Assembly: GCA_003448685.1 (NCBI GenBank)
Contig: DLXW01000104.1
Location: 1-5,192, forward strand
Reading direction: 5' to 3'
Length of the DNA: 5,192 bases
DNA from: Cyanothece sp. UBA12306
GTDB lineage: Bacteria > Cyanobacteriota > Cyanobacteriia > Cyanobacteriales > Microcystaceae
The position numbers and the translations under genes are program-made. Shown here piece after piece: positions 1 to 4,736 of this stretch. The notes beneath the pieces are model-generated. The model searched no databases and was not told the origin of the DNA. It saw only the letters and a program-made list of their open reading frames with translations. Positions within the stretch are counted from its first letter, which is position 1. Each line of letters begins with the position of its first letter.

Positions 1-1163
1 CATTGAAGTGATTCGTCTCCTCCTACCACATTAACTCGAATAACACCAGGAGAAAAACTTGCTGCGGCTAAGGGTTCTGATTCTTCTTTTGGTAGGTTTT
101 TGGCTACAGGAATTGTGATAGTATCACCTTCTTGTAGAATGACATCTTCTTCAATATTACCGGTTTGTAATAAATCCCATAAATCCACCGGAATTACTTG
201 TTGAGAACCATCACGGTTAAAGCGTCGGATTTCTATTTGGCGAACATCGGCTAGAGGTTTAATTCCTCCAGCTAATTGAATAGCAAAAGTCAATCTTGGG
301 GGTTGTCGTCGCGTCACTTGGCCAGAAGTTCCGGCAGTACTTTCTGGGACTACGCGATAGGAACCTGGACGATAAACTTCTCCGACAATGGCTACATTAA
401 TCTCTTGATTGGCAGCTAATCCAAAATTAGCATCGGATAGGAGGCGAGTTTGGGCAAGATTGACTTTTTCTTTAGTAGGAATAATGATACTATCTCCATC
501 GCGTAGGGTAACATCTTGACTTAAGTTGCCTTCTTCGATTAATTTCCAGAGATTTAACCTCAAAACCAAGGATTGTCCTTTGAATTGACGACGAATTTCT
601 ACTTGGTTGAGATCAGCAACGGGGGTGAGTCCTCCGACTTGTTGAATAAGTTGGGTTATAGTAGGGAATTTTTGTCCGTTAGTTACAGGGAGAATATAAG
701 AACCTGGACTGTTAATTTCTCCAGCGATCGCTATTCTGAGGGGACGGGGGGCGACTAAATTAATGGTAATTACTGGGCGTTTAAGATATTGGGCATATTG
801 TAGGGTTAAAAATTCCGTCAGTTGAGATAGGGTCAGTCCTTCCACTGGTAAACTACCCACAATAGGCATAGATAGGGTTCCATCTACTAAAATTGTGTAT
901 TCCCCACTAAATTCTTGAACAGGAAAAACATTAACAGAAATGCGATCACCTGCCCCTAGGCTATATTCGGTTTCAGTAGATAAGGGTGATCTCTCAAATG
1001 GTAACGGTTCTAACGGTGGTATGGGTTCTAATGGGGGTATAGACGTTTGGGCTTGAATAGGTAAGCATATTAAAAAATTAAAGATCACCCAAGTCGGGGT
1101 AACTAAAGATTTTAAAAGGTTTTGACCAATAGGAAAAATAGAAGAAGTAGGATTAAACACCAT
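1..1163 (-). CDS. Polysaccharide export protein with SLBB domains (Wza/GumB-like), C-terminus outside window
   Basis: The frame is open from the ATG at 1163 to the window edge, giving 387 codons with no stop. Residues 1-39 look like a signal peptide (hydrophobic WVIFNFLICLPIQAQ, probable cleavage near 38-40); FLIC is not a good lipobox, so a lipoprotein is unlikely. A Pro/Glu linker (about 43-56, PPLEP twice) precedes a Poly_export (PF02563) domain at about 66-138, with AGDRISVNVF at 71-80. Two SLBB-type domains follow, at about 142-229 (IAIAGEINSPGSY) and 255-353 (VAIVGEVYRPGSY), each ending in a DGD/EGD plus ITIP-like strand; a third may begin near 375. Family members form outer-membrane or periplasm-spanning channels for capsular or exopolysaccharide export with a Wzc-type partner, which is not visible here. 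No Shine-Dalgarno is seen; the start was chosen because it gives a complete signal peptide. Family is secure; substrate is unknown. Confidence 0.92.
   Translation of the reverse strand, partial: MVFNPTSSIFPIGQNLLKSLVTPTWVIFNFLICLPIQAQTSIPPLEPIPPLEPLPFERSPLSTETEYSLGAGDRISVNVFPVQEFSGEYTILVDGTLSMPIVGSLPVEGLTLSQLTEFLTLQYAQYLKRPVITINLVAPRPLRIAIAGEINSPGSYILPVTNGQKFPTITQLIQQVGGLTPVADLNQVEIRRQFKGQSLVLRLNLWKLIEEGNLSQDVTLRDGDSIIIPTKEKVNLAQTRLLSDANFGLAANQEINVAIVGEVYRPGSYRVVPESTAGTSGQVTRRQPPRLTFAIQLAGGIKPLADVRQIEIRRFNRDGSQQVIPVDLWDLLQTGNIEEDVILQEGDTITIPVAKNLPKEESEPLAAASFSPGVIRVNVVGGDESLQ
724..731. repeat. HIP1 octamer GCGATCGC
   Basis: Exact GCGATCGC palindrome inside the polysaccharide export gene. The octamer is strongly over-represented in many cyanobacterial genomes and here mainly supports the taxonomic assignment. 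Confidence 0.85.
1005..1040 (-). repeat. Two-unit 18-base tandem repeat coding for IPPLEP
   Basis: Two adjacent 18-base units (1005-1022 and 1023-1040) match at 15 of 18 bases. On the minus strand each encodes the hexapeptide IPPLEP, in the linker between the signal peptide and the Poly_export domain. It is probably a short in-frame expansion of a flexible periplasmic linker. Confidence 0.75.
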
Positions 1164-1213
1164 AGCTATCAATTAGGTCAATTTTTTTGCTCGAAGTAAG
1201 TTGATCAAGACTG

Positions 1214-1243
1214 ATTATAACCATTTATTTCCCTAGCTGTCAG
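1214..1243 (-). promoter_or_regulatory. Sigma-70-type promoter for the polysaccharide export gene
   Basis: On the minus strand CTGACA (1243-1238) and a perfect TATAAT (1219-1214) are separated by 18 bases. Transcription would begin near 1207, leaving a leader of about 44 bases before the ATG at 1163. This is the best-formed promoter in the window, though it is inferred only from consensus matching. Confidence 0.6.
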
Positions 1244-1491
1244 TTTAGTGGCAATTTCCTTTTAATATTTCTTAATTTACTATCTTGAGATTAATTTTTT
1301 ATCTTAGCTATTAGCTGAACAGTTTAATAATACTTTGGCATCTCCTGGTAATTGTTCCCAAGTTTTTTGAGAATTTTCTCAGACATCTAATAGTTTCACT
1401 TAAGTTTTTTCAAGAAATACTATTTATACCAATTTTTTTGATAAATTGCTTCTTTTTTTAGCTGATTCTCGACTCCCTATTAATTATTTGT
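1244..1491. other. AT-rich intergenic region with no recognisable gene
   Basis: No credible reading frame, tRNA or other RNA gene is visible. The stretch is dominated by T and A runs. The only local symmetry noticed is TGAGAA-TT-TTCTCA at 1368-1381, a short near-palindrome whose two-base loop makes a stable hairpin unlikely. It separates the divergent export gene and Trp-rich gene and probably contains their upstream control regions. Confidence 0.6.
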
Positions 1492-1497
1492 TAGAAT
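1492..1497 (+). promoter_or_regulatory. Possible -10 box (TAGAAT) for the Trp-rich gene
   Basis: TAGAAT matches the -10 consensus at five of six positions, but the expected -35 position (about 1469-1474) is poor. If used, the transcript would start near 1504 and carry a leader of about 149 bases before the ATG at 1653. Weak on its own; mentioned because it would place the structured element at 1519-1607 within the transcript. Confidence 0.3.
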
Positions 1498-1518
1498 ACT
1501 AGAGTAATTATTATCTTC

Positions 1519-1607
1519 GTGAGGTTTCGCCGTGAGCGTCTCAGCCGAACGATAAAGATTTTGGTAGTTTTTAGGAGTCTCCGAGTTAGATTTTAGGTGT
1601 ACCTCAC
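1519..1607 (+). promoter_or_regulatory. Candidate structured 5' leader or small RNA
   Basis: GTGAGGT (1519-1525) is perfectly complementary to ACCTCAC (1601-1607), which can close an 89-base domain. Inside is a small hairpin, TGAG-CGT-CTCA (1533-1543), which two further pairs can extend (1529-1530 with 1544-1545). GGAGTCTCC at 1574-1582 is a further symmetric, G/C-richer patch. GGTG (1596-1599) could alternatively pair with CACC (1605-1608), competing with the closing stem. The segment is richer in G and C than its surroundings. It matches no riboswitch or cyanobacterial small RNA that I recognise, and there is no terminator-like U run after it. It could be a cis-acting leader of the downstream gene, an independent RNA, or chance. 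Confidence 0.35.
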
Positions 1608-1652
1608 CAAAGTGAAAAACGCCATATCAATATATATTAACTATTAAAATCC

Positions 1653-1913
1653 ATGGCAAAAAAGCAGAAATTCCCCTATTTATTGGGTTCAAAATGGACC
1701 GCAAAACAAAAAACTTGGGGATGGCGACATTTTCAGGTAGTTAATCGAAAAAACCAAGAAAAATGGGTATTTGCCGAAATGATTGCCTCTTGTGATCCTC
1801 AAGTACGCTTTTGGATCAATGCTAAACAACTTAAAGATCAAACCCTGTGGCAAGCCGGATGGCAAACTTTAGAAGAAATAAACAACCCAGAAGAAGAACC
1901 AGAATTCCTTTAA
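1653..1913 (+). CDS. Small Trp-rich conserved protein, TIGR02450-like
   Basis: An 86-residue protein with seven tryptophans (W15, 22, 24, 38, 54, 66, 70). The LLGSKWTA opening (10-17), the RHF motif (25-27), the central FAEMIASCDPQVRFWI block (40-55) and the closing LKDQTLWQAGW (60-70) match the pattern I recall for TIGR02450, a short Trp-rich family of unknown function found in cyanobacteria and some proteobacteria. There is no signal peptide or membrane segment, so it is probably cytosolic. Residues 76-84 form an acidic tail (INNPEEEPE) beyond the core. The start is the only ATG in a suitable position, but no Shine-Dalgarno precedes it; the leader upstream may influence translation. The rubrerythrin gene begins about 100 bases downstream with its own promoter. 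Coding status and family are well supported; function is unknown. Confidence 0.85.
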   Translation: MAKKQKFPYLLGSKWTAKQKTWGWRHFQVVNRKNQEKWVFAEMIASCDPQVRFWINAKQLKDQTLWQAGWQTLEEINNPEEEPEFL

Positions 1914-1942
1914 ACGGAAGTTAATCACAAATAATCAGAAAA

Positions 1943-1969
1943 TTATCAAAATTAAAACTAAGTTATAAT
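1943..1969 (+). promoter_or_regulatory. Probable rubrerythrin promoter
   Basis: A perfect TATAAT lies at 1964-1969, with TTATCA (four of six to TTGACA) at 1943-1948 and a short 15-base spacer. Transcription would start near 1976, about 41 bases before the preferred start at 2017. No operator for a peroxide regulator such as PerR was identified. Confidence 0.45.
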
Positions 1970-1998
1970 TCTAAACGATAATAGAGCTGATCTAAATG

Positions 1999-2005
1999 AG
2001 GAGAT
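1999..2005 (+). promoter_or_regulatory. Shine-Dalgarno AGGAGAT that decides the rubrerythrin start
   Basis: AGGAGAT is the strongest Shine-Dalgarno match in the window. It lies 11 bases before the ATG at 2017 but immediately after the in-frame ATG at 1996, which it therefore cannot serve. This favours the start at 2017 over 1996. Confidence 0.65.
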
Positions 2006-2016
2006 TAAAGAACACA

Positions 2017-2730
2017 ATGGATCTTTCTAATTCTAACACCCATAAAAATCTCGAAGCGGCTTTCGGTGGTGAATCAATGGCTAACCGTAAATATCTCTTT
2101 TTTGCGGACGTTGCTAAAAAATTAGGCATGACGGATCTCTCAAAACTATTCAAAGATACCGCTAACCAAGAAACTGAACACGCTTTTGCCCATTTTCGTT
2201 TACTCCATCCTGAATTAGTGGCTGATGATCCCGCTAAATTAACAGAAGAAGAAAAGAAAAAAATCATTTCTCGTTGTTTAGAATTAGCGATCGAAGGTGA
2301 AACTTACGAATACACTACCATGTATCCTGAATTTGCTTCTCAGGCAAAAACAGATCGCGATGAAAGTGCAGCAACAGAATTCAAAGAACAGGAAAAGGAG
2401 TCAAAAGAACACGCGGCAATTTTTCGTAAAGCTGCCAGTAATTTTGGCTTTTTAACCAGTATTGAAAATCACCATGCGGATCGATATACGGAAGCTTTAA
2501 AAGGGTTAGATGGGGTTTCTCCTAGTCCTAAAGCAACAAGTGATGATCCTTCTAATCGTAAATGGATCTGTAAAGTTTGTTCAATGATTTATGATCCAAC
2601 TGTGGGAGATCCTGACTCTGGAATTGCAGCAGGAACCGCTTTTGAAGATATCCCCGAAGACTGGAATTGTCCCATTTGTGGTGCATCTAAAAAGTCATTT
2701 GTGCCTTACGAAGAAGCGATCGCAGCTTAA
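2017..2730 (+). CDS. Rubrerythrin (diiron peroxidase with C-terminal rubredoxin domain)
   Basis: A 237-residue cytosolic protein that in this family reduces hydrogen peroxide at a diiron site using electrons passed through the rubredoxin iron. The ferritin-like four-helix domain spans about 8-165. Probable iron ligands are E19 (GGES), E52 and H55 (QETEH), E95 and E98 (EGETYEY), and E128 with E131/H132 (ESKEH). A linker (about 166-181) leads to a rubredoxin domain (182-231) with CKVC (185-188) and CPIC (218-221) as the four iron-binding cysteines. All key residues are present. An in-frame ATG at 1996 would add seven residues (MRRLKNT) but overlaps the Shine-Dalgarno; [16 protein letters not shown] is the N-terminus I associate with cyanobacterial homologues. 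In heterocystous cyanobacteria a related protein protects nitrogenase-containing cells from peroxide; a similar role here is inference. No reductase gene is adjacent. Confidence 0.95.
   Translation: MDLSNSNTHKNLEAAFGGESMANRKYLFFADVAKKLGMTDLSKLFKDTANQETEHAFAHFRLLHPELVADDPAKLTEEEKKKIISRCLELAIEGETYEYTTMYPEFASQAKTDRDESAATEFKEQEKESKEHAAIFRKAASNFGFLTSIENHHADRYTEALKGLDGVSPSPKATSDDPSNRKWICKVCSMIYDPTVGDPDSGIAAGTAFEDIPEDWNCPICGASKKSFVPYEEAIAA
2716..2723. repeat. HIP1 octamer GCGATCGC
   Basis: Exact GCGATCGC in the last codons of rubrerythrin. A seven-of-eight variant (GCGATCGA) also occurs near 2287 in the same gene. Confidence 0.85.
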
Positions 2731-2736
2731 GCATTC

Positions 2737-2877
2737 AGCTGTCAGCGTTCAGCCTTTAAATACAGGCAGTAAATCTGTTTTTTATGGCATTATTTTTTAG
2801 CTTAAATCTAATAGCTAAATGCTTACAAATTCGGTTTCTAGCATTAGTTTTTGTCTTGAGGCTAATAGCTGATAGCT
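2737..2877. repeat. Imperfect 17-base inverted repeat after rubrerythrin
   Basis: The arms 2737-2753 and 2861-2877 match as reverse complements at 13 of 17 bases (core AGCTGTCAGC versus GCTGATAGCT). This AGCTGATAGC-type sequence resembles dispersed intergenic repeats of cyanobacterial genomes. The arms are about 107 bases apart, so a transcript hairpin is less likely than a decayed repeat unit. No good rho-independent terminator is visible for rubrerythrin; the best candidate, ACAG/CTGT at 2762-2778 followed by a T run, has only four base pairs. Confidence 0.4.
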
Positions 2878-2880
2878 TAC
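2787..2880. repeat. Two diverged 40-base direct repeats, period 54
   Basis: Copies at 2787-2826 and 2841-2880 align without gaps at 31 of 40 positions. Both begin GCATTA followed by a T run, share CTAATAGCT in the middle, and end GCTTAC. The 14 bases between them are not shared. This is a non-coding tandem duplication that has since diverged, or two insertions of the same small dispersed repeat. Confidence 0.65.
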
Positions 2881-2890
2881 ATCACAGCTT

Positions 2891-2936
2891 AATGTATAAT
2901 CATCATGCAGGGTGGGCATTGCCCACCTAATACATT
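2891..2936. repeat. GC-rich hairpin repeat upstream of hicAB
   Basis: GGTGGGC (2911-2917) and GCCCACC (2921-2927) form a perfect seven-base-pair stem with a three-base loop. An outer perfect pair, AATGTAT (2891-2897) and ATACATT (2930-2936), brackets it with an asymmetric bulge on the left. The core resembles a short palindromic repeat common between cyanobacterial genes. No U run follows, so it is not a standard intrinsic terminator, although a stem this strong could still slow transcription or protect mRNA 3' ends. Confidence 0.7.
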
Positions 2937-2992
2937 TAGATTTTAAAGGATTAATAATACTATTTTAATTCATGATATATGAACAAATAGAT

Positions 2993-3009
2993 TATAGTAT
3001 CGACCGATA
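2993..3009 (+). promoter_or_regulatory. Possible hicAB -10 box and operator dyad
   Basis: TATAGT at 2993-2998 resembles a -10 box. It runs into a perfect dyad, TATCG-AC-CGATA (2998-3009), that ends four bases before the hicA ATG, where a repressor would block initiation. A second short symmetry (TCAT...ATGA, 2970-2982) lies near the expected -35, whose hexamer is poor. If this promoter is used the transcript would have almost no leader, consistent with the absence of a Shine-Dalgarno before hicA. Confidence 0.35.
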
Positions 3010-3012
3010 TTC

Positions 3013-3234
3013 ATGCCTAGAAAAATTCGAGAGTTCAAAGCGCAAATTACCCGCGAGGGGTTTATTTATTTATCTAAACGAGGGAAGGGTAGTCATGAAC
3101 GTTGGCGACATCCTCTATTAAAAAAAACACTCACTATCTCAGGCAAAGATGGGGATGATGTACTCCCCTATTTGGAAAAACAGCTATCAGGGTTACTTAC
3201 TCAATTAGAAAAGTTAAAGAAGGAAGAAGAATGA
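3013..3234 (+). CDS. hicA: HicA-family toxin (probable mRNA interferase)
   Basis: A 73-residue basic protein of the HicA/YcfA (double-stranded-RNA-binding-like) fold. Family toxins cleave mRNA and halt translation until bound by HicB. The catalytic histidine is probably H28 in GKGSHERWRHP (24-34), and the family's strand-turn LTISGKDGDDVLPYLEKQL follows at 40-58. The N-terminus aligns in outline with the family (REFKAQITREGFIYLSKRG: helix, then strand), though it lacks the usual SGKEVIK-like opening. Length is typical. A stop at 2995-2997 in the same frame leaves ATG 3013 as the only usable ATG; no Shine-Dalgarno is present. The stop overlaps the hicB start by four bases (ATGA), indicating translational coupling. 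Residues 60-73 form a charged Leu/Lys/Glu tail. No lesion is seen, so the toxin is probably active. Confidence 0.88.
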   Translation: MPRKIREFKAQITREGFIYLSKRGKGSHERWRHPLLKKTLTISGKDGDDVLPYLEKQLSGLLTQLEKLKKEEE

Positions 3235-3452
3235 TGAATCAATACAGTATGGTTATTCAATGGTCATCAGAAGATCAGCTTTTCCTAGTAACTATACCAG
3301 AGTTTGCTGATCGAGTTATTATGCCTTGTACTCATGGAAAAACTCGTGAGGAGGCTATTCATAATGGGGAAGAAGTCATTGAAATGTATTTAGAAGCTTG
3401 GCAAACAGAAGGTAGTTATATTCCCCAACCCCAAATGCTTCAATTGTTATAA
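3231..3452 (+). CDS. hicB: HicB-family antitoxin, short form
   Basis: A 73-residue protein with the HicB antitoxin fold (PF15919-like): strands MVIQWSSEDQLFLVTIPEF (7-25), then a turn containing CTHGKTREEAIHNGEEVIEMYLEAW (33-57), the helix typical of the family. It would bind and block HicA. It ends at YIPQPQMLQLL, so the C-terminal helix-turn-helix or ribbon-helix-helix domain carried by many longer HicB proteins is absent; DNA binding, if any, would need the short domain itself or another protein. AGGAAG at 3221-3226 lies at good distance from both ATG 3231 and ATG 3234; 3231 was chosen because it overlaps the hicA stop. Neighbouring repeats on either side suggest that the pair forms a small cassette. 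Confidence 0.87.
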   Translation: MMNQYSMVIQWSSEDQLFLVTIPEFADRVIMPCTHGKTREEAIHNGEEVIEMYLEAWQTEGSYIPQPQMLQLL

Positions 3453-3462
3453 TCATCCCTAT

Positions 3463-3523
3463 GTGGGGCAATTTTTGGTTAAAGTTTTAATTCAACAATA
3501 ATTATTGTAGTAATTGCCCACAC
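3463..3523. repeat. Inverted repeat between convergent hicB and lpxD
   Basis: GGGCAATT (3466-3473) pairs with AATTGCCC (3512-3519). Nested inside is a perfect 14-base AT palindrome, ACAATAATTATTGT (3495-3508). The right arm continues as ATTGCCCACACTAA, nearly the same as ATTGCCCACCTAA in the hairpin repeat at 2918-2930. Lying between two convergent genes, it may act as a weak bidirectional terminator, but the long interior and missing U run make this uncertain. Confidence 0.5.
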
Positions 3524-3543
3524 TAAAGTTTTTATCTAAAAAA

Positions 3544-4590
3544 TTAGCTTTCTTCAAGTTTCTTTTGCAAACGTTTCAAGGTTTGATACATCTCAGGAAG
3601 ACGCTTATAAATGGCAGAAGCTTTGAGATATAATTTATTAGGAACTGCCGGACTACTTGACACAATTTCCCCAGGGCCAACATCATGGGGTATGCCTGTT
3701 TGGGCCGAAGCAATAACCCCATCTCCAATGTTAGCTTGATTAGCTACACCGACTTGTCCGGCTAAAATTACCCCATTGCCTACTCTTACGCCCCCTGCTA
3801 AACCCACCTGTCCGGCAAAGACACAATTAGAACCGATTTGACAGTTATGGGCAATATGGACTAAATTATCCATTTTTGTATTATGGCCAACCCGCGTCGT
3901 TCCCACCGCAGGACGATCAATGGCGCTATTACAGCCAATTTCCACCCCATCGTCGAGGATAACATAACCTGACTGTTCCATCTTAAACCAGCCTTCAGGA
4001 GTGGGAACAAAGCCAAAACCCTCCGAACCAATAGCTGCCCCACTATGAATGACGCAATTTGCCCCTATTTGACTACGTTCGTGGATGGTACAGTTAGCGT
4101 GGAGGATTGTATTATTACCAAGAGCAACCCCTGGATAAATCACTACATTGGCATGAATACAAGCATTATCCCCAATAGTTACCCCTTTTTCGATTACTAC
4201 ATGGGGTCCAATGTAAATATCTTTACCTAGTTTAACGGAACTATCAATAACCGCCGTGGCATGGATACTGGGGGAGGGTTGAAAAGGCTTATAAAAAAGG
4301 TTAATGGCCTGAGCGAACAATAAACGGGGTTCTGGGGTGCTGATCCAAGCGATACCTTTTTCGGTGGCTTGGGTCTGTAACACCTCGTCATTGGGCAAAA
4401 TCAAGGCACTGGCGGCAGTTTTTTGCACCATATCTGCAAATTTTTTCCCTTCAATATAGCTTAGCTGTCCGGCGATCGCTTCATCAACGGGGGCAACTCC
4501 TGTAATTTCTCGATTGTTATCAGGAGTAGTATTGAGGCTAGAATTAGTGGCTAGGGGTTTAAGTTTTTCAATAATTTCTTGGAATTGCAT
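3544..4590 (-). CDS. lpxD: UDP-3-O-acylglucosamine N-acyltransferase LpxD
   Basis: A 348-residue enzyme, normal length for the family, that adds the second hydroxyacyl chain (from acyl-ACP) to UDP-3-O-acyl-glucosamine in lipid A synthesis; cytosolic homotrimer. The N-terminal uridine-binding domain covers about 1-103 (ITGVAPVDEAIAGQLSYI at 29-46). A left-handed beta helix of hexapeptide repeats spans about 107-305 (for example IGPHVVIEKGVTIGDNACI), including the conserved GSEGFGF loop (188-194). The probable catalytic base is H248 in HIAHNCQIG, equivalent to E. coli H239. A C-terminal helix (about 319-346, KLYLKASAIYKRLPEMYQ) completes the fold. An AAGGA Shine-Dalgarno (4604-4600) lies nine bases before the ATG. 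No other lpx or fab genes are adjacent in the window. Confidence 0.96.
   Translation of the reverse strand: MQFQEIIEKLKPLATNSSLNTTPDNNREITGVAPVDEAIAGQLSYIEGKKFADMVQKTAASALILPNDEVLQTQATEKGIAWISTPEPRLLFAQAINLFYKPFQPSPSIHATAVIDSSVKLGKDIYIGPHVVIEKGVTIGDNACIHANVVIYPGVALGNNTILHANCTIHERSQIGANCVIHSGAAIGSEGFGFVPTPEGWFKMEQSGYVILDDGVEIGCNSAIDRPAVGTTRVGHNTKMDNLVHIAHNCQIGSNCVFAGQVGLAGGVRVGNGVILAGQVGVANQANIGDGVIASAQTGIPHDVGPGEIVSSSPAVPNKLYLKASAIYKRLPEMYQTLKRLQKKLEES
4472..4479. repeat. HIP1 octamer GCGATCGC
   Basis: Exact GCGATCGC within the N-terminal coding part of lpxD; the third copy in this window. Confidence 0.85.
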
Positions 4591-4678
4591 CGTAATTTTT
4601 CCTTCAATAGTGATTGGATTTTAGTCGATATTTCTTTAAAACCATAGTTCATAATGTCCTAAGCACCCTGGCGGTTGC

Positions 4679-4688
4679 TATAATTATA
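4679..4688. promoter_or_regulatory. Palindromic TATAATTATA, possible divergent -10 boxes
   Basis: The palindrome contains a perfect TATAAT on both strands. On the minus strand it could serve lpxD (leader about 85 bases; TTCAAT at 4711-4706 is a poor -35 with a 17-base spacer). On the plus strand it could serve the VWA-like reading frame, again without a good -35. It lies in the divergent gap, but assignment rests on the -10 only. Confidence 0.35.
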
Positions 4689-4736
4689 AACGAAGGACGC
4701 TAACTATTGAAAAATAAATTGTTGTCTAAAAAATAA

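Noticed and set aside
29..32. FLIC at residues 30-33 of the exporter as a lipobox (these coordinates are protein residues, not bases)
   Set aside because: The residue before Cys is Ile rather than Gly, Ala or Ser, and a signal peptidase I site (near IQAQT) follows shortly after.
573..758. 61-codon plus-strand reading frame
   Set aside because: It lies wholly antisense to the polysaccharide export gene, resembles no family, and lacks a ribosome-binding site.
1519..1607. A tRNA or known riboswitch (for example the glutamine riboswitch) in the leader
   Set aside because: There is no cloverleaf or T-loop sequence, and I could not match the conserved core of any riboswitch class I know.
1992..2267. 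91-codon minus-strand reading frame
   Set aside because: Antisense to the well-supported rubrerythrin coding sequence; its product has no recognisable domain.
2591..2800. 69-codon plus-strand frame overlapping the rubrerythrin 3' end
   Set aside because: Most of it is an out-of-frame reading of the rubredoxin domain, and the rest is repeat sequence.
2787..2880. A CRISPR array
   Set aside because: There are only two copies, with nine mismatches in 40 bases, one 14-base spacer and no cas genes.
2911..2927. GGTGGGC-ATT-GCCCACC as an intrinsic terminator for rubrerythrin
   Set aside because: The stem is strong, but no U run follows and it lies about 180 bases beyond the stop codon. A dispersed palindromic repeat fits better.
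3861..4230. Short frames on both strands within lpxD (3861-4043 minus, 4045-4230 plus)
   Set aside because: Both are shadows of the lpxD hexapeptide-repeat coding sequence, whose periodic composition favours open alternative frames.
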